NCBI RefSeq assembly: GCF_038500265.1
Contig: NZ_CP150637.1
Span: forward strand, 2,311,501 to 2,375,500
Direction of reading: 5' to 3'
DNA length: 64,000 bases
Origin: Ignatzschineria larvae DSM 13226
GTDB taxonomy: Bacteria; Pseudomonadota; Gammaproteobacteria; Cardiobacteriales; Wohlfahrtiimonadaceae
The notes under the pieces are model-generated. The model searched no databases and was not told the origin of the DNA. It saw only the letters and a program-made list of their open reading frames with translations. The position numbers were made by a program, and so were the translations under genes. Shown piece by piece: positions 40,595 through 49,947 of the stretch (the stretch's first letter is position 1; the number at the start of each line of letters is the position of its first letter).

Positions 40595-40812
40595 TATGCC
40601 TTTTGAATATACTTTTATAGGGCGATAACAGCGCAAAACAGGATGTAGTACTTTTACCTCTATCAGCGAAAAGCTATTCTAAAATTGGGTTTCAATGCTA
40701 TGATAAAAAATAAATTGGAATTAATCTTCTCGAAGATAAACAGAGAGATATTTCAAGGATTAGTAGTATGAAGTAAGACTGATTGATAAAGAATGAACAG
40801 GATGATCAACAA

Positions 40813-42102
40813 ATGATGGCGAAACACTTTTTACCCCGTATTACAAAAGCCTCTGGTGAAGTGATGATTCCAGGCTCTAAGAGTATTTCTAATCGGATTT
40901 TACTATTAGCGGCGATAAGTGAAGGGGAAACGGTCATTCACAACCTACTAAAAAGTGATGATACTGATCGTATGTTAGAAGCGCTTTTAGAATTAGGCGT
41001 TGAAATCACTGTGGTGGATCCGAAAACTCGCTCTTTTTTGGTGAAAGGTTGTCCTCAAGGTTTTCCGACTAAAGCAGCTCAATTATTCTTAGGTAATGCC
41101 GGAACAGCCTTTCGTTCATTGACAGCGGCACTTGCGCTTAATGGTGGAGAATATCAATTAACCGGTGTACCGCGAATGCATGAACGTCCGATTAAAGATC
41201 TTGTGGATGCGCTTGATGGTTTAGGCTTTCAAGTGGATTATCTTGAAAATAGGGGCTTCCCTCCTCTACAGATTCATCCCGGCAAGTTACAATCTAAGCA
41301 TATTACGCTCAAAGGTGATGTTTCAAGTCAATATCTTACGGCGCTACTTCTAACGTTACCGCAATTAAATCAAGCAATTGAGATTGAAATTGTGGGAGAG
41401 CTCATCTCAAAACCCTATGTGGCGATTACCCTTATCCTACTTGAGCAATTTGGTGTAGAGATTAAACACGATAACTACCAACGATTTTTCATTCCAGAAG
41501 ATGCCAAATATCGTTCACCAGGCGTTTTCTTTGTAGAGAGTGATGCATCTAGCGCTTCTTATTATCTTGGCTTAGGAGCGCTCTGTGGACCTCTCACTGT
41601 AAAAGGTGTGGGGACTGATTCGATACAAGGGGATATCCGTTTTATTGAAGCACTTGAGATGATGGGCGCTACAGTGGAGTGGTATGCTAATGAGGTCGTC
41701 GTTGGACCGCCTCAAAATGGCATTTTAAAAGGCATAGACCTCGATTGCAATCATATCCCCGATGCAGCGATGACTTTGGCTGTACTGGCTGTTTTTGCCG
41801 ATTCTAAGACGATTCTACGCAATATAGGTAGTTGGCGCGTGAAAGAAACCGACCGAATTCGTGCAATGGCCACTGAATTGATGAAATTTGGGGTTCAAGT
41901 GGAAGAGGGGGGCGATTTCTTAGTGATCTATCCTCAAGAAAAGCTCAATGAGAATGTCGAAGTTGAGACTTACGATGATCATCGGATAGCGATGTGTTTC
42001 TCACTACTCTCTTATAAAGTCCCATTAACAATTTTAGATCCACGCTGTGTGGATAAGACTTTCCCGACCTATTTCGAATGTCTTAATGCAGTGACGCAAT
42101 AG
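40813..42102 (+). CDS. aroA: 3-phosphoshikimate 1-carboxyvinyltransferase (EPSP synthase)
   Basis: Shikimate-pathway enzyme joining PEP to shikimate 3-phosphate. 429 residues from the ATG at 40813, close to the E. coli length. Motifs: PGSKSISNRILLLAA, LFLGNAGTAFRSLTAALAL, MHERPIKDLVDAL and YDDHRIAMCFSLL. A TTG at 40783 would add ten residues not seen in the family, and ACAGGA lies before 40813. A perfect DnaA box lies near the 3' end (42048-42056) and another spans the junction with the next gene (42104-42112). Confidence 0.93.
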   Translation: MMAKHFLPRITKASGEVMIPGSKSISNRILLLAAISEGETVIHNLLKSDDTDRMLEALLELGVEITVVDPKTRSFLVKGCPQGFPTKAAQLFLGNAGTAFRSLTAALALNGGEYQLTGVPRMHERPIKDLVDALDGLGFQVDYLENRGFPPLQIHPGKLQSKHITLKGDVSSQYLTALLLTLPQLNQAIEIEIVGELISKPYVAITLILLEQFGVEIKHDNYQRFFIPEDAKYRSPGVFFVESDASSASYYLGLGALCGPLTVKGVGTDSIQGDIRFIEALEMMGATVEWYANEVVVGPPQNGILKGIDLDCNHIPDAAMTLAVLAVFADSKTILRNIGSWRVKETDRIRAMATELMKFGVQVEEGGDFLVIYPQEKLNENVEVETYDDHRIAMCFSLLSYKVPLTILDPRCVDKTFPTYFECLNAVTQ

Positions 42103-42116
42103 TTGTGGATAAAGGT

Positions 42117-42566
42117 ATGATGCTGACACACTCTTTTAAAACCTTTTATAAACAAGGGCTATCCCTTGTTGAGTTGATGATTATTTCGGTGATTATTGCC
42201 ATTTTAATCGCAATGTTCTCGCAAAATGTGTTAGGAATTAATGATGAATCGAAGATTACCACTGTTCATCAAAATATTCGTTCTATAGAGGGCGCGTTGT
42301 CGATTTTCCGCGAAGATTTTGCCCGTTATCCCACAAATGAAGAGGGGTTAAACATTTTAGTGGAGGATTCTGGATCTGCGTTATGGCAAGGGCCTTATAT
42401 TCAGCCAGAATTGCTGATCGATCCTTGGGGCATTCCTTATTATTATGAGATTACCCCTCAACAATATTTTCTCATTACGCTTGGGCAAGATCGCCGGGAA
42501 AGTGGTAAAGGTTTAGAGGAAGATATTGTCTATACTCGGCAGCTCTATTCATCGCAATCTCGATAA
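42117..42566 (+). CDS. GspG-like major pseudopilin (orphan)
   Basis: About 149 residues with a type IV prepilin N-terminus: KQGLSLVELMIISVIIAILI, where cleavage after Gly leaves Leu and the conserved Glu at position 5. The C-terminal part has the GspG marks NEEGLNILVED, GPYIQPELLIDPWGIPYYY and YFLITLGQD. GspG forms the pseudopilus of type II secretion, but no other secretion gene is nearby. The start may be ATG 42117 or 42120, or GTG 42105; AAAGG lies close upstream. It begins just after the aroA stop and precedes truC by about 25 bases. Confidence 0.82.
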   Translation: MMLTHSFKTFYKQGLSLVELMIISVIIAILIAMFSQNVLGINDESKITTVHQNIRSIEGALSIFREDFARYPTNEEGLNILVEDSGSALWQGPYIQPELLIDPWGIPYYYEITPQQYFLITLGQDRRESGKGLEEDIVYTRQLYSSQSR

Positions 42567-42591
42567 TTATTTTCAATAGCCTCTACGTTTA

Positions 42592-43425
42592 ATGATGAAT
42601 TTGATGACTTCTATATATGCGAATAGTGAGAATGATGTCGCTGTACAATCTGCAGAGACTACATCTCAATCAATTACACCTCAACCCATTACAACTCAAG
42701 CATTAGAGATCCTCTATCAAGATGAGGAGATCATAGCGGTCAATAAGCCTGCAGGCTGGTTCGTTCATCGTTCTCTATTAGACCCCAAAGTCACTGATAT
42801 CGTCCTTCAACATCTGCGGGATCAGGTTGGGCGTTACCTCTACCCTATTCATCGTTTAGATCGACCTACTTCCGGCGTGCTTCTTTTTGCTTTTACCGAA
42901 GAGAGTGCGCGTATTTTATCTCAATTGTGGCAAGAGAATCGTGTGACAAAACGATATTTAGCCATCATACGAGGTTATCTCACTGATTCAGGGGAGATTA
43001 ATGAACCTTTAACTGTGATGAAAGATAAAATTGCCGATCGTTATGAGGGGATAAAAGAGGCGCAGGAAGCGCATACTTTTTACCGAGGAATTGATACAGT
43101 TGAGCTACCGTTATCCACAGGGAAATATCCCACTTCTCGTTATTCCTTGGTAGAATTAAGACCAGAAACAGGGCGGAAACATCAATTACGCCGGCATATG
43201 AATCATATTGCTCATCCTATTGTAGGAGATACAACACATGGCGACTTACGGCATAATAGGCTCTTTTCAACGCATTATGGGGTTGATCGATTGTTGCTTC
43301 ACGCTTATCAATTAGAGATTATTCATCCGACCCAAAAAACGACACTCATCATTACTGCACCATTCGATAACTTGTGGATAACTCTGTTGACAGCATTGGG
43401 ATGGAAAAATCCAATCTCAATATAA
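42592..43425 (+). CDS. truC: tRNA pseudouridine(65) synthase TruC
   Basis: RluA-family pseudouridine synthase. After a non-conserved Ser/Thr/Gln-rich N-terminus of about 37 residues comes the TruC body: LEILYQDEEIIAVNKPAGWFVHRS, the catalytic HRLDRPTSGVLLF with Asp90, TGKYPTSRY and ETGRKHQLRRHM. The match to E. coli TruC is strong over this part. The true start may therefore lie inside the annotated N-terminus. Two DnaA-box sequences fall in the coding region (43111-43119, 43373-43381). Follows gspG by 25 bases. Confidence 0.9.
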   Translation: MMNLMTSIYANSENDVAVQSAETTSQSITPQPITTQALEILYQDEEIIAVNKPAGWFVHRSLLDPKVTDIVLQHLRDQVGRYLYPIHRLDRPTSGVLLFAFTEESARILSQLWQENRVTKRYLAIIRGYLTDSGEINEPLTVMKDKIADRYEGIKEAQEAHTFYRGIDTVELPLSTGKYPTSRYSLVELRPETGRKHQLRRHMNHIAHPIVGDTTHGDLRHNRLFSTHYGVDRLLLHAYQLEIIHPTQKTTLIITAPFDNLWITLLTALGWKNPISI

Positions 43426-43478
43426 AAAAGGATCGCTACCGCCGAAAATAAGCGCTGAAACGATCCTTTTAATTTTTT
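43424..43478 (+). terminator. Terminator after truC
   Basis: Stem aaaaggatcg (43426-43435) with cgatcctttt (43461-43470) closing a 25-base loop, then a T-rich run (ATTTTTT) at 43472-43478. Confidence 0.7.
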
Positions 43479-43612
43479 GATATAGCCTATCGAATCTCTA
43501 ATCCCCTAAGTACAATCTCATTGATTACATTCAACAAACTACATTCAACGGATTACACTTGATAGTCCATATTTAACATTATAGGTTAAATATCAATGAG
43601 TTATTAACACCC

Positions 43613-46138
43613 TTATTTTTCATCAGTTTGAATATTATTGATGATCTCTTTAAAGATGTTTTTGATACCGCCTTCAATTTTTTGCGTGACTTCATCAATC
43701 TTCTGATTTTCCGCTTCAATGGCTGAGGCTAATTCAGTGACTTTCTCGCAACCATCAGTATCGCCTAAAATACAGGCTTCGTTATACCAATTACTCGCTT
43801 CAATCAGATCAATATCCACAGCTTCACCATTTTCATACATAAAGCCCACATTGTAAGCCGCTGGCGCGTAGCCTAAACCTGCTGCTTTTTGGTAAAGTGC
43901 AAATGATTGCTCTGAGCTTTGTGGTACACCTAAACCAAGATCATAGATACTTGCTAAGTAGAAGAGTGCTTCAGCATGATCGCTATTACGCAGTTTCTCA
44001 AAGTAATAACGCGCTTTGATCATATCTGAATCAGATTCAGCGGTATCAAAATAGATTTTACCGAGATAGAATGTTGCATCATTGTTACCCGCTTCCGAAG
44101 CAACCTCAAATAGTTTGATCGCTTGATTGAGAGTGTTCATATCTTCCGTATCGTAAGCTTCTAAGAGGAAGAGATAACCCGATAAGAAGAGGCTTTCACC
44201 ACTTTGATCTGTTTTGATATTTTCAAGAATTTGAGGCATCTCTTCAAGTAAGAAAGCTTTTGCTTGAGTCGGATCTGCCGCTAAAATTGAGGCACTATCG
44301 AGTGTTAAAGCGGGTTCTGGTGCTACATTTCCCATAATCTCATTAAAGAAAGATTGTAGGGCAGGCGCTTCTGTATTTTTATCTGTTGTTGACGTTGAGT
44401 CAACCGCTAATGGCGGATCTTGTGTTAGCTCTTCTGCTGCTTCCTGTGTTTCAAGCAGTACAAGCTCAGGATCTTGGGTTTCTAATTCTGTTGATTCTGC
44501 CGCAAGTGTTTCCGCAACTACAGCATCTGTTTCTGCATTATCACCGCTATTATCTACAGATTTCTCCTCAACATCTTCATCTATAGCTTCATCGGTAGGA
44601 AGTTGAAGTAGCGGATCGGTTGTTGCAGAGTCTTCAACAAGTGCCATGGAGCTATTATTGTCTGCCATCATGTTGATATCATCATTAGCATTATCGACTA
44701 ATGCTTCATCACTATCATCTTCGATATCAAATGGGAAGTAAGATTGCACGATAGAATAAGCGTAGCAGCCATCCTGATATTGCACATCACAGGCTTTTTT
44801 GTACCAATTCAGTGCTTCACGGAGATCTTGTTCGACATATTCCCCATGTTCATACATATACCCTACATTAAATATCGATGGGCCATGACCTAATGATGCA
44901 GCCTTTTTGTAAAGTTCTAATGATTTTGCATAGCTCTGATCAACGCCTTCACCTAAGTCATACTGTACAGCAAGACTAAAGAGTGCTTCAGGATAATCGC
45001 TTAAGCTTGGATTTGAGTAGTATTCAAGTGATTTTTGATAGTCTTGTTCTACTCCGTTACCATAATAGTAGAGCTCGCCGAGATTATAGAGTGCATCTTT
45101 CGATCCTAACTCAGCGGCTTTTTCAAAGATCACTTTTGCTTTCTGATAATCCGCTTCACTGTTATTGAGCTCTCCTTGAGTCTCATAAAGTAGACCTAGA
45201 AGAAATGTATCATCGGCATTGTTCGCTTCAGCACCATCGATTAGTGTAGCGGCATGATCATTTAAGAGCATGAGTCTCTCGAAGGTATTTAAAGTAAGGA
45301 TGTCGGCGACAACTGGTAGCGTCTCGGTGGTATTGTTGACTGAGGGTATCTCTTTTTTCGCTTGAACTAAAAGATCATCAAAACCTTCAGAGCGAACAGT
45401 TAACTGATCTTTTGATTCACAGCTTGAAGCATTCCCTTGTTCACAGCCTTTTTGATACCATTCAAGGGCTTTTTCACGATTTGGCACAATCTCACCGATA
45501 TTGCCATTTTCATAAGTATAGGCAAGGACATTAATAGAATCCGCATGATTTAAATGAGCCGCCGCTTCATAGAGTTCAATCGCTCTATTTTGATTCTCCT
45601 CTACACCACGACCGGACATATAGAGAGAGGCAAGACTAAAGAGCGCTTCTGCTTGACCTTGATCAGCGGCTTTTTGGTAATACTTTGCCGCTTCTAGATA
45701 ATCTTGTTCAACGCCTTCCCCATAATAGTAGAGTTCACCTAAAAGGTAGGAGGCATCTTTAGAGCCCAATTTTTCTGCATCTAAGAAATATTGTTTGGCT
45801 TTCGCAAAGGTTTCAGGATTATTATCATTTTCCCCTTCTGAATAGTAGTAATATCCAAGGAGAAAGAGATCATCAGGATTTTGCGCTTTAGCACCTTGCT
45901 CGATCGTATTGAGATTCGATTTGAGCTTTTGATGACGAGCCGTTTGAGATGAGGTGAGTAGTTTTTCGATAGAGAGCTCCGCACTCTTATCTGCGGCAAT
46001 TTTTGTTTCCGAAACTGCCTGATAACGATCGAGCGTTTGATCGATATAATCTTCGAGGGAATTTGCGGCAAGTGCTGGTGAAAGCATTGCTGAAACAATC
46101 AAGGAGAGAAGTAATTTTTTGGAAGAAATCTTGCGCAT
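43613..46138 (-). CDS. Secreted Sel1-repeat protein with three repeat blocks
   Basis: 841 residues from the ATG at 46138, which has AGGAG upstream and starts a clear signal peptide (KKLLLSLIVSAMLSPALAA). Three blocks of Sel1-like helical repeats follow, recognised by units such as SYLLGELYYYGEGVEQDYLEAAKYYQKAADQG, ALYNLGELYYYGNGVEQDY and ATFYLGKIYF. Between blocks two and three lies a long acidic Ser/Thr/Glu-rich linker of roughly 140 residues. Each block ends with a Cys-pair unit (CEQGNASSCE, CDVQYQDGCYA, CILGDTDGCE). Sel1 proteins scaffold protein-protein contacts; the partner is unknown. Confidence 0.8.
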   Translation of the reverse strand: MRKISSKKLLLSLIVSAMLSPALAANSLEDYIDQTLDRYQAVSETKIAADKSAELSIEKLLTSSQTARHQKLKSNLNTIEQGAKAQNPDDLFLLGYYYYSEGENDNNPETFAKAKQYFLDAEKLGSKDASYLLGELYYYGEGVEQDYLEAAKYYQKAADQGQAEALFSLASLYMSGRGVEENQNRAIELYEAAAHLNHADSINVLAYTYENGNIGEIVPNREKALEWYQKGCEQGNASSCESKDQLTVRSEGFDDLLVQAKKEIPSVNNTTETLPVVADILTLNTFERLMLLNDHAATLIDGAEANNADDTFLLGLLYETQGELNNSEADYQKAKVIFEKAAELGSKDALYNLGELYYYGNGVEQDYQKSLEYYSNPSLSDYPEALFSLAVQYDLGEGVDQSYAKSLELYKKAASLGHGPSIFNVGYMYEHGEYVEQDLREALNWYKKACDVQYQDGCYAYSIVQSYFPFDIEDDSDEALVDNANDDINMMADNNSSMALVEDSATTDPLLQLPTDEAIDEDVEEKSVDNSGDNAETDAVVAETLAAESTELETQDPELVLLETQEAAEELTQDPPLAVDSTSTTDKNTEAPALQSFFNEIMGNVAPEPALTLDSASILAADPTQAKAFLLEEMPQILENIKTDQSGESLFLSGYLFLLEAYDTEDMNTLNQAIKLFEVASEAGNNDATFYLGKIYFDTAESDSDMIKARYYFEKLRNSDHAEALFYLASIYDLGLGVPQSSEQSFALYQKAAGLGYAPAAYNVGFMYENGEAVDIDLIEASNWYNEACILGDTDGCEKVTELASAIEAENQKIDEVTQKIEGGIKNIFKEIINNIQTDEK

Positions 46139-46397
46139 ATTGAATAACTCCTGATAAGTAGTCATTAAGAGGTGAGTACTCTTAAAGTTGGTATTCGAAT
46201 AAAGTTCATCCCTCAAGTTATCATCTTTAAAAACACACTTGTAACGTTTTGAGAGAGTATTAGATTCTGCATTGACATCAACAAGAATCTCTAATTGATG
46301 TTCATTATAAACTGAAATTAGACATAGTGGCATTATTACAGAGAATAAATTTCATTTTTAATAAAATTAAATATTAATGAATCATGAATTGCAAGGG
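46139..46397. other. Intergenic region upstream of the Sel1-repeat gene
   Basis: Upstream of the leftward Sel1 gene. A frame continues upstream of its ATG to 46333 but encodes nothing recognisable. No clear promoter or RNA seen; a terminator for the MFS gene lies just to the right, and the remaining 46438-46618 is nearly pure A/T. Confidence 0.3.
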
Positions 46398-46437
46398 TAA
46401 AAAAAGAGTAGAAACAGGGTAACAGCCTATTTCTACT
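46398..46437 (-). terminator. Terminator of the MFS transporter gene
   Basis: Arms agtagaaacagg (46407-46418) and cctatttctact (46426-46437), one mismatch, with a plus-strand A-run at 46399-46405 giving the U-tract of the minus transcript. Confidence 0.8.
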
Positions 46438-46618
46438 ATTACAGACAGCCTATAATGATCTCAATATTGCCACAAACAATAACCTATTATATATAATATT
46501 AACTGTAAATAAAATAATGAAATAATATATTATTATAATAGAATTAATATAATATTAAGATAGGTAAAGCATATTGTTTTTTATCCCGATATATTGATAC
46601 CCTGTGCAATAAGACTCT

Positions 46619-47833
46619 TTAATCAAGTATTTTACCTTTTGTTTCTGGAATTAAGAAGATAAAAGCAAGCGCCGATAAGAGATATACGCCGGAGATTAAG
46701 CCTAATGCATAACTGATGCTATATTGCATCGCGAGTGTACCGATAATAACAGGTGCAAAACCAGCAATACCACGACCGATATTAAAGATAATATTTTGAG
46801 CGGAAGAACGAGCTTCGGTAGGATAGTGCTCGGAGAGAAGCGCTCCATAGCCTCCCATCATGCCATTCACAAAGAAGCCTAAAATAGCGCCTAAGAACAT
46901 TAATACATAGTAATTCGATTGTTGGAAATAGATCCACACAAAAGCAGCGCTGACTAAAAGGAAGAGAATATAGACAGGGCGGCGACCAAATTTATCGGAT
47001 GCAGAACCAAAAGTGAGAGTACCGATTACCATACCGAGCGTTGTAATAAGCGTCCAATAGAAAGTGCCTGAAAGCGTAAAACCATGCTCTTTTGCTAGCA
47101 TTGTTGGCATCCACACCATAATGCCGTGAAAGCCGAAGTTTTGTACGCTTGTCGCGATAATAAGGCCTAATGTTGTGAGCGTTGTGCGCGTATCTTTAAA
47201 CAGCGGTTTAATGGAGATTTTATTGCGATGTTCTCTTTTCACTTGTAACCAAATTTCAGGTTCACTCAGGTTGCGGCGTGTCCACCAAACTAATAGTGCC
47301 GGCAATGCACCAATAATAAACATGCCATGCCAGCCGATATAAGGGGAGAGTAACCCTACAACTGCCGCTAGTACAATCCCGATTTGAAAGCCAATGGCGA
47401 CTACTGCTGTTGCTCTTGAACGTTTATTCGCCGGCCAGGTTTCCGCAACTAATGTCATCCCGATGCCAAACTCACCGCCTAAGCCTAAACCTGCTAAGAA
47501 ACGAAAAACCGTAAACATCTCGGCACTTGTAGAGATTGCTGCTAATCCTGTAAAGAGAGAAAAGAGTAGGATAGTCCAGTTAAAAACACGCACACGACCA
47601 TATTTATCGGCCAACATTCCAAAGACAATTCCCCCAATAACGGTTCCGATTAAGGTGATTGTCTGAATCATACCGCCTTCGGCATCGGTTAAACCAAATT
47701 CCGCTTTAATAAGCATCAAGGCAAAGGCGAGAATCATAATATCAAGGCCATCCATTGCGTAGCCTAAGGTGGACGCAAGGAGCGTCTTACGATCCCCTTT
47801 CTCGATTGTAGGGACGTGATTGTGCTGTGTCAT
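46619..47833 (-). CDS. MFS transporter, organic/aromatic acid:H+ symporter type
   Basis: Major facilitator protein of 404 residues with 12 membrane segments. Motif A between TM2 and TM3 reads GMLADKYGRVRVF, and the equivalent in the second half is GSASDKFGRRPVY; GYAMDGLDIMILAFAL in TM1 carries the Asp typical of the aromatic-acid (AAHS) and related sugar-acid families. Substrate not determinable. The ATG at 47833 has AAGGAT upstream; the longer frame to 47905 adds 24 residues without family match. Divergent from queF. Confidence 0.87.
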   Translation of the reverse strand: MTQHNHVPTIEKGDRKTLLASTLGYAMDGLDIMILAFALMLIKAEFGLTDAEGGMIQTITLIGTVIGGIVFGMLADKYGRVRVFNWTILLFSLFTGLAAISTSAEMFTVFRFLAGLGLGGEFGIGMTLVAETWPANKRSRATAVVAIGFQIGIVLAAVVGLLSPYIGWHGMFIIGALPALLVWWTRRNLSEPEIWLQVKREHRNKISIKPLFKDTRTTLTTLGLIIATSVQNFGFHGIMVWMPTMLAKEHGFTLSGTFYWTLITTLGMVIGTLTFGSASDKFGRRPVYILFLLVSAAFVWIYFQQSNYYVLMFLGAILGFFVNGMMGGYGALLSEHYPTEARSSAQNIIFNIGRGIAGFAPVIIGTLAMQYSISYALGLISGVYLLSALAFIFLIPETKGKILD

Positions 47834-48105
47834 AAGAGATCCTTCTGAACAAGTATGAGATATGCAATAAGAGAATGTGAGAATTTGCAGAGATACAAAT
47901 TTCAAGTATTTAAAACGGAAAATATTATAGCAACTTATTCACAAGGCTCATAAAAAAAGGCTCTAAAATAACGATTATCTTTGATAAATCTCTTTGATAT
48001 CGCATCGGTCAATTTTTCTTGGATATATCCCTTAGAGATAGCTTTATAGTTGATTTGAGAGATCAATAAAGATCTGTGGTTTTGACAGGAATATATTCTC
48101 CTTTT

Positions 48106-48135
48106 TTGTCATCAAGAGCCTAAGAATGATATGAT
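48106..48135 (+). promoter_or_regulatory. Promoter of queF
   Basis: TTGTCA (48106-48111) with an 18-base spacer to TATGAT (48130-48135), immediately upstream of the preQ1 riboswitch. The rest of the gap back to the MFS gene (47834-48105) shows nothing distinctive. Confidence 0.65.
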
Positions 48136-48146
48136 CATCCCTGATT

Positions 48147-48185
48147 TAGTGGTTCGTAACCCTCCCACAATAAAAAACTAAGGAT
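48147..48185 (+). promoter_or_regulatory. preQ1-I riboswitch upstream of queF
   Basis: AGTGGTTCGTAACCC, then CCAC closing the stem with GTGG, then AATAAAAAACTAAGGA ending at the queF ribosome site. The A-rich tail and CTAAGGA are the same as in the switch before queC at 20706-20745, with co-varied stem bases (GTGG/CCAC here, AGAGG/CCTCT there). Predicted to hide the Shine-Dalgarno sequence when preQ1, the product of QueF, is bound. Confidence 0.88.
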
Positions 48186-48187
48186 TA

Positions 48188-48664
48188 ATGATGACAACGG
48201 ATAAAAAAACACAATTAGAAAATTTAACATTACTGGGGAATCAAGCAACGATCTACCCAACGGAATATTCGCCGGCGATTTTAGAGACCTTTAAAAATGC
48301 CCATCCTGATCGGGAATATTTTGTGAATTTTCATTGCCCTGAATTTACCACGCTCTGCCCGCTAACGAATCAACCCGATTTTGCTACGATCTATATCTCT
48401 TATGTCCCGACCATTGAGATGGTCGAGAGTAAATCGTTGAAACTCTATCTCTTTAGTTTTCGCAATCATGGCTCTTTCCATGAAGATTGTGTCAATATTA
48501 TTCTCAATGATCTTGTCTCATTAATGGATCCTCTCTATCTTGAGGTGCGTGGTGAATTTACCCCTCGCGGCGGCATTTCTATTCATCCTTATGCCAATTA
48601 TGGTAAAACAGGAACGCGCTGGGAAGCGGTTGCTCAAAGTCGGTTAGAGAACTTTCAGTTCTAA
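48188..48664 (+). CDS. queF: NADPH-dependent 7-cyano-7-deazaguanine reductase QueF (short, type I)
   Basis: Reduces preQ0 to preQ1, completing the pathway begun by QueCDE. Its 158 residues form the single-domain type seen in B. subtilis, unlike the long two-domain QueF of E. coli. Nucleophile Cys57 is in [18 protein letters not shown], and the substrate-binding block is [21 protein letters not shown], followed by [11 protein letters not shown]. Two ATG codons in tandem; ribosome site AAGGA lies in the riboswitch tail. Monocistronic. Confidence 0.95.
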   Translation: MMTTDKKTQLENLTLLGNQATIYPTEYSPAILETFKNAHPDREYFVNFHCPEFTTLCPLTNQPDFATIYISYVPTIEMVESKSLKLYLFSFRNHGSFHEDCVNIILNDLVSLMDPLYLEVRGEFTPRGGISIHPYANYGKTGTRWEAVAQSRLENFQF

Positions 48665-48710
48665 TATTCAAGTCTAATAGAATGATCTTAGAATAGATTT
48701 ATAATAGAGA

Positions 48711-48766
48711 TAAAAAAGATCTACTTGAGAATGAACGATGGTATAAACCATTCTTCAAGTAGATCT
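48711..48766 (-). terminator. Terminator of the pyrFE unit
   Basis: Perfect 12-base arms agatctacttga (48717-48728) and tcaagtagatct (48755-48766), with six A on the plus side at 48712-48717 providing the U-tract of the leftward transcript. It ends the pyrF-pyrE-DUF1622 unit and also faces the queF stop. Confidence 0.8.
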
Positions 48767-48901
48767 CTTGTGGTTGGATCACGAAAAATAGATTATTCAT
48801 GATTGATCGATATTGATTGCATCCTTGCTTATATCGACTTTATTGATTGATATTATCCCTAGCCATCAAATTTTTTCTTAAACAATTATTTTTTCAAGCC
48901 A

Positions 48902-49276
48902 TTATTTCTCAATTTGTTCTTTCTCTAATCGTTCTCTCTCGCCGGCCTCAATCTCTTTGCCTAAGAAGAAAGAGATTGCGGTCCGAATGACCACAATGCC
49001 CCCTAAAATTAACATATCGTCAATAGAGGGATTCATAATGGTTTCGATAATATCAGAAGCTATGAGTATCTCTAAACTCAAGAGAATATAGGAACCGAGA
49101 TAGATCTTAATACCATTATTTTTATGAGCAATCGCAAAGCGGTCAGCTTTAGAACATTCATTTTTGATAAAGCCAAAAGCCGCTTTCACCACGCCGATTA
49201 AGAGTACAAGAATTGAAAAAATATTGAGAATATCGACTAAGAGCTCAACGCCCCATTCAATATAAGCAAATATCAT
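48902..49276 (-). CDS. DUF1622-like membrane protein
   Basis: Small membrane protein of 124 residues with about three hydrophobic segments, resembling DUF1622 proteins (VELLVDILNIFSILVLLIGVV, then YLGSYILLSLEILIASDIIETI and RTAISFFLGKEIEAGERERLE). Function unknown. It lies 5 bases downstream of pyrE and before the shared terminator, so it is probably co-transcribed with pyrFE even though no link to pyrimidine synthesis is known. Confidence 0.75.
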   Translation of the reverse strand: MIFAYIEWGVELLVDILNIFSILVLLIGVVKAAFGFIKNECSKADRFAIAHKNNGIKIYLGSYILLSLEILIASDIIETIMNPSIDDMLILGGIVVIRTAISFFLGKEIEAGERERLEKEQIEK

Positions 49277-49281
49277 AGTGA

Positions 49282-49947
49282 TTACTTACCCCAGCTACTT
49301 GGATCTTTATTCCATTCAGTGAGGGCAACACGCTCCTCTTCGCTAATGATGTTTTTGCTAAGCGCTGTTTCAAGCAGTGCAGGATAATTACTTAAAGTCG
49401 CATAATGTAGACCTACTTTACCAAAGTTTTCCGCTGCAATAGGTAGATCGTAAGAGAAGATTGCCGCAACACCAATCACTTCAGCGCCTGCTTCTTTGAG
49501 TGCATCTGCACAGGTTAAAGAGCTGCCACCGGTTGAGATTAGATCTTCTACGATTACGACTTTTTGGCCCGGCTTAATAATTCCTTCGATCATATTCCCG
49601 CGACCATGTTTCTTAGGTGAGCTACGAACATAGACCATCGGTTTTTCTAAGACCGCACTCACCCAAGATGCGTGAGGAATGCCGGCCGTTGCGGTTCCCG
49701 CAATCACTTCTACTCCAGGGAAGTTCTCCTGGATCAATTTAATCAAATTTTTTGAGATAAATTTCCGTACTTCAGGATGACTGACAATAAGACGGTTATC
49801 ACAATAAATTGGAGATTTAAGGCCTGATGCCCAAGTAAAAGGATCTTTAGGCGATAATGAAACAGCATCGATAGAGAGCAGTGCTTCCGCAACTTTATGT
49901 TTTACGGTTTCATCATGTTGTAAATTAGCAGTATTATTCGTATTCAT
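49282..49947 (-). CDS. pyrE: Orotate phosphoribosyltransferase, Firmicutes-like
   Basis: Adds PRPP to orotate to make OMP. Its 221 residues show PFTWASGLKSPIYCDNRL, IAGTATAGIPHA, YVRSSPKKHGRGNMIEG and the PRPP loop VVIVEDLISTGGSS. These blocks follow the B. subtilis protein closely and differ from E. coli PyrE (LKSGRKSPYFFNAG). The start at 49947 overlaps the pyrF stop by one base and has GGGAGAG upstream; ATG 49965 is six codons earlier. Second gene of the pyrFE unit. Confidence 0.92.
   Translation of the reverse strand: MNTNNTANLQHDETVKHKVAEALLSIDAVSLSPKDPFTWASGLKSPIYCDNRLIVSHPEVRKFISKNLIKLIQENFPGVEVIAGTATAGIPHASWVSAVLEKPMVYVRSSPKKHGRGNMIEGIIKPGQKVVIVEDLISTGGSSLTCADALKEAGAEVIGVAAIFSYDLPIAAENFGKVGLHYATLSNYPALLETALSKNIISEEERVALTEWNKDPSSWGK

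Noticed and set aside
46139-46333. N-terminal extension of the Sel1-repeat protein up to 46333
   Set aside because: The ATG at 46138 has a strong ribosome site and starts a clear signal peptide, which the extension would bury.
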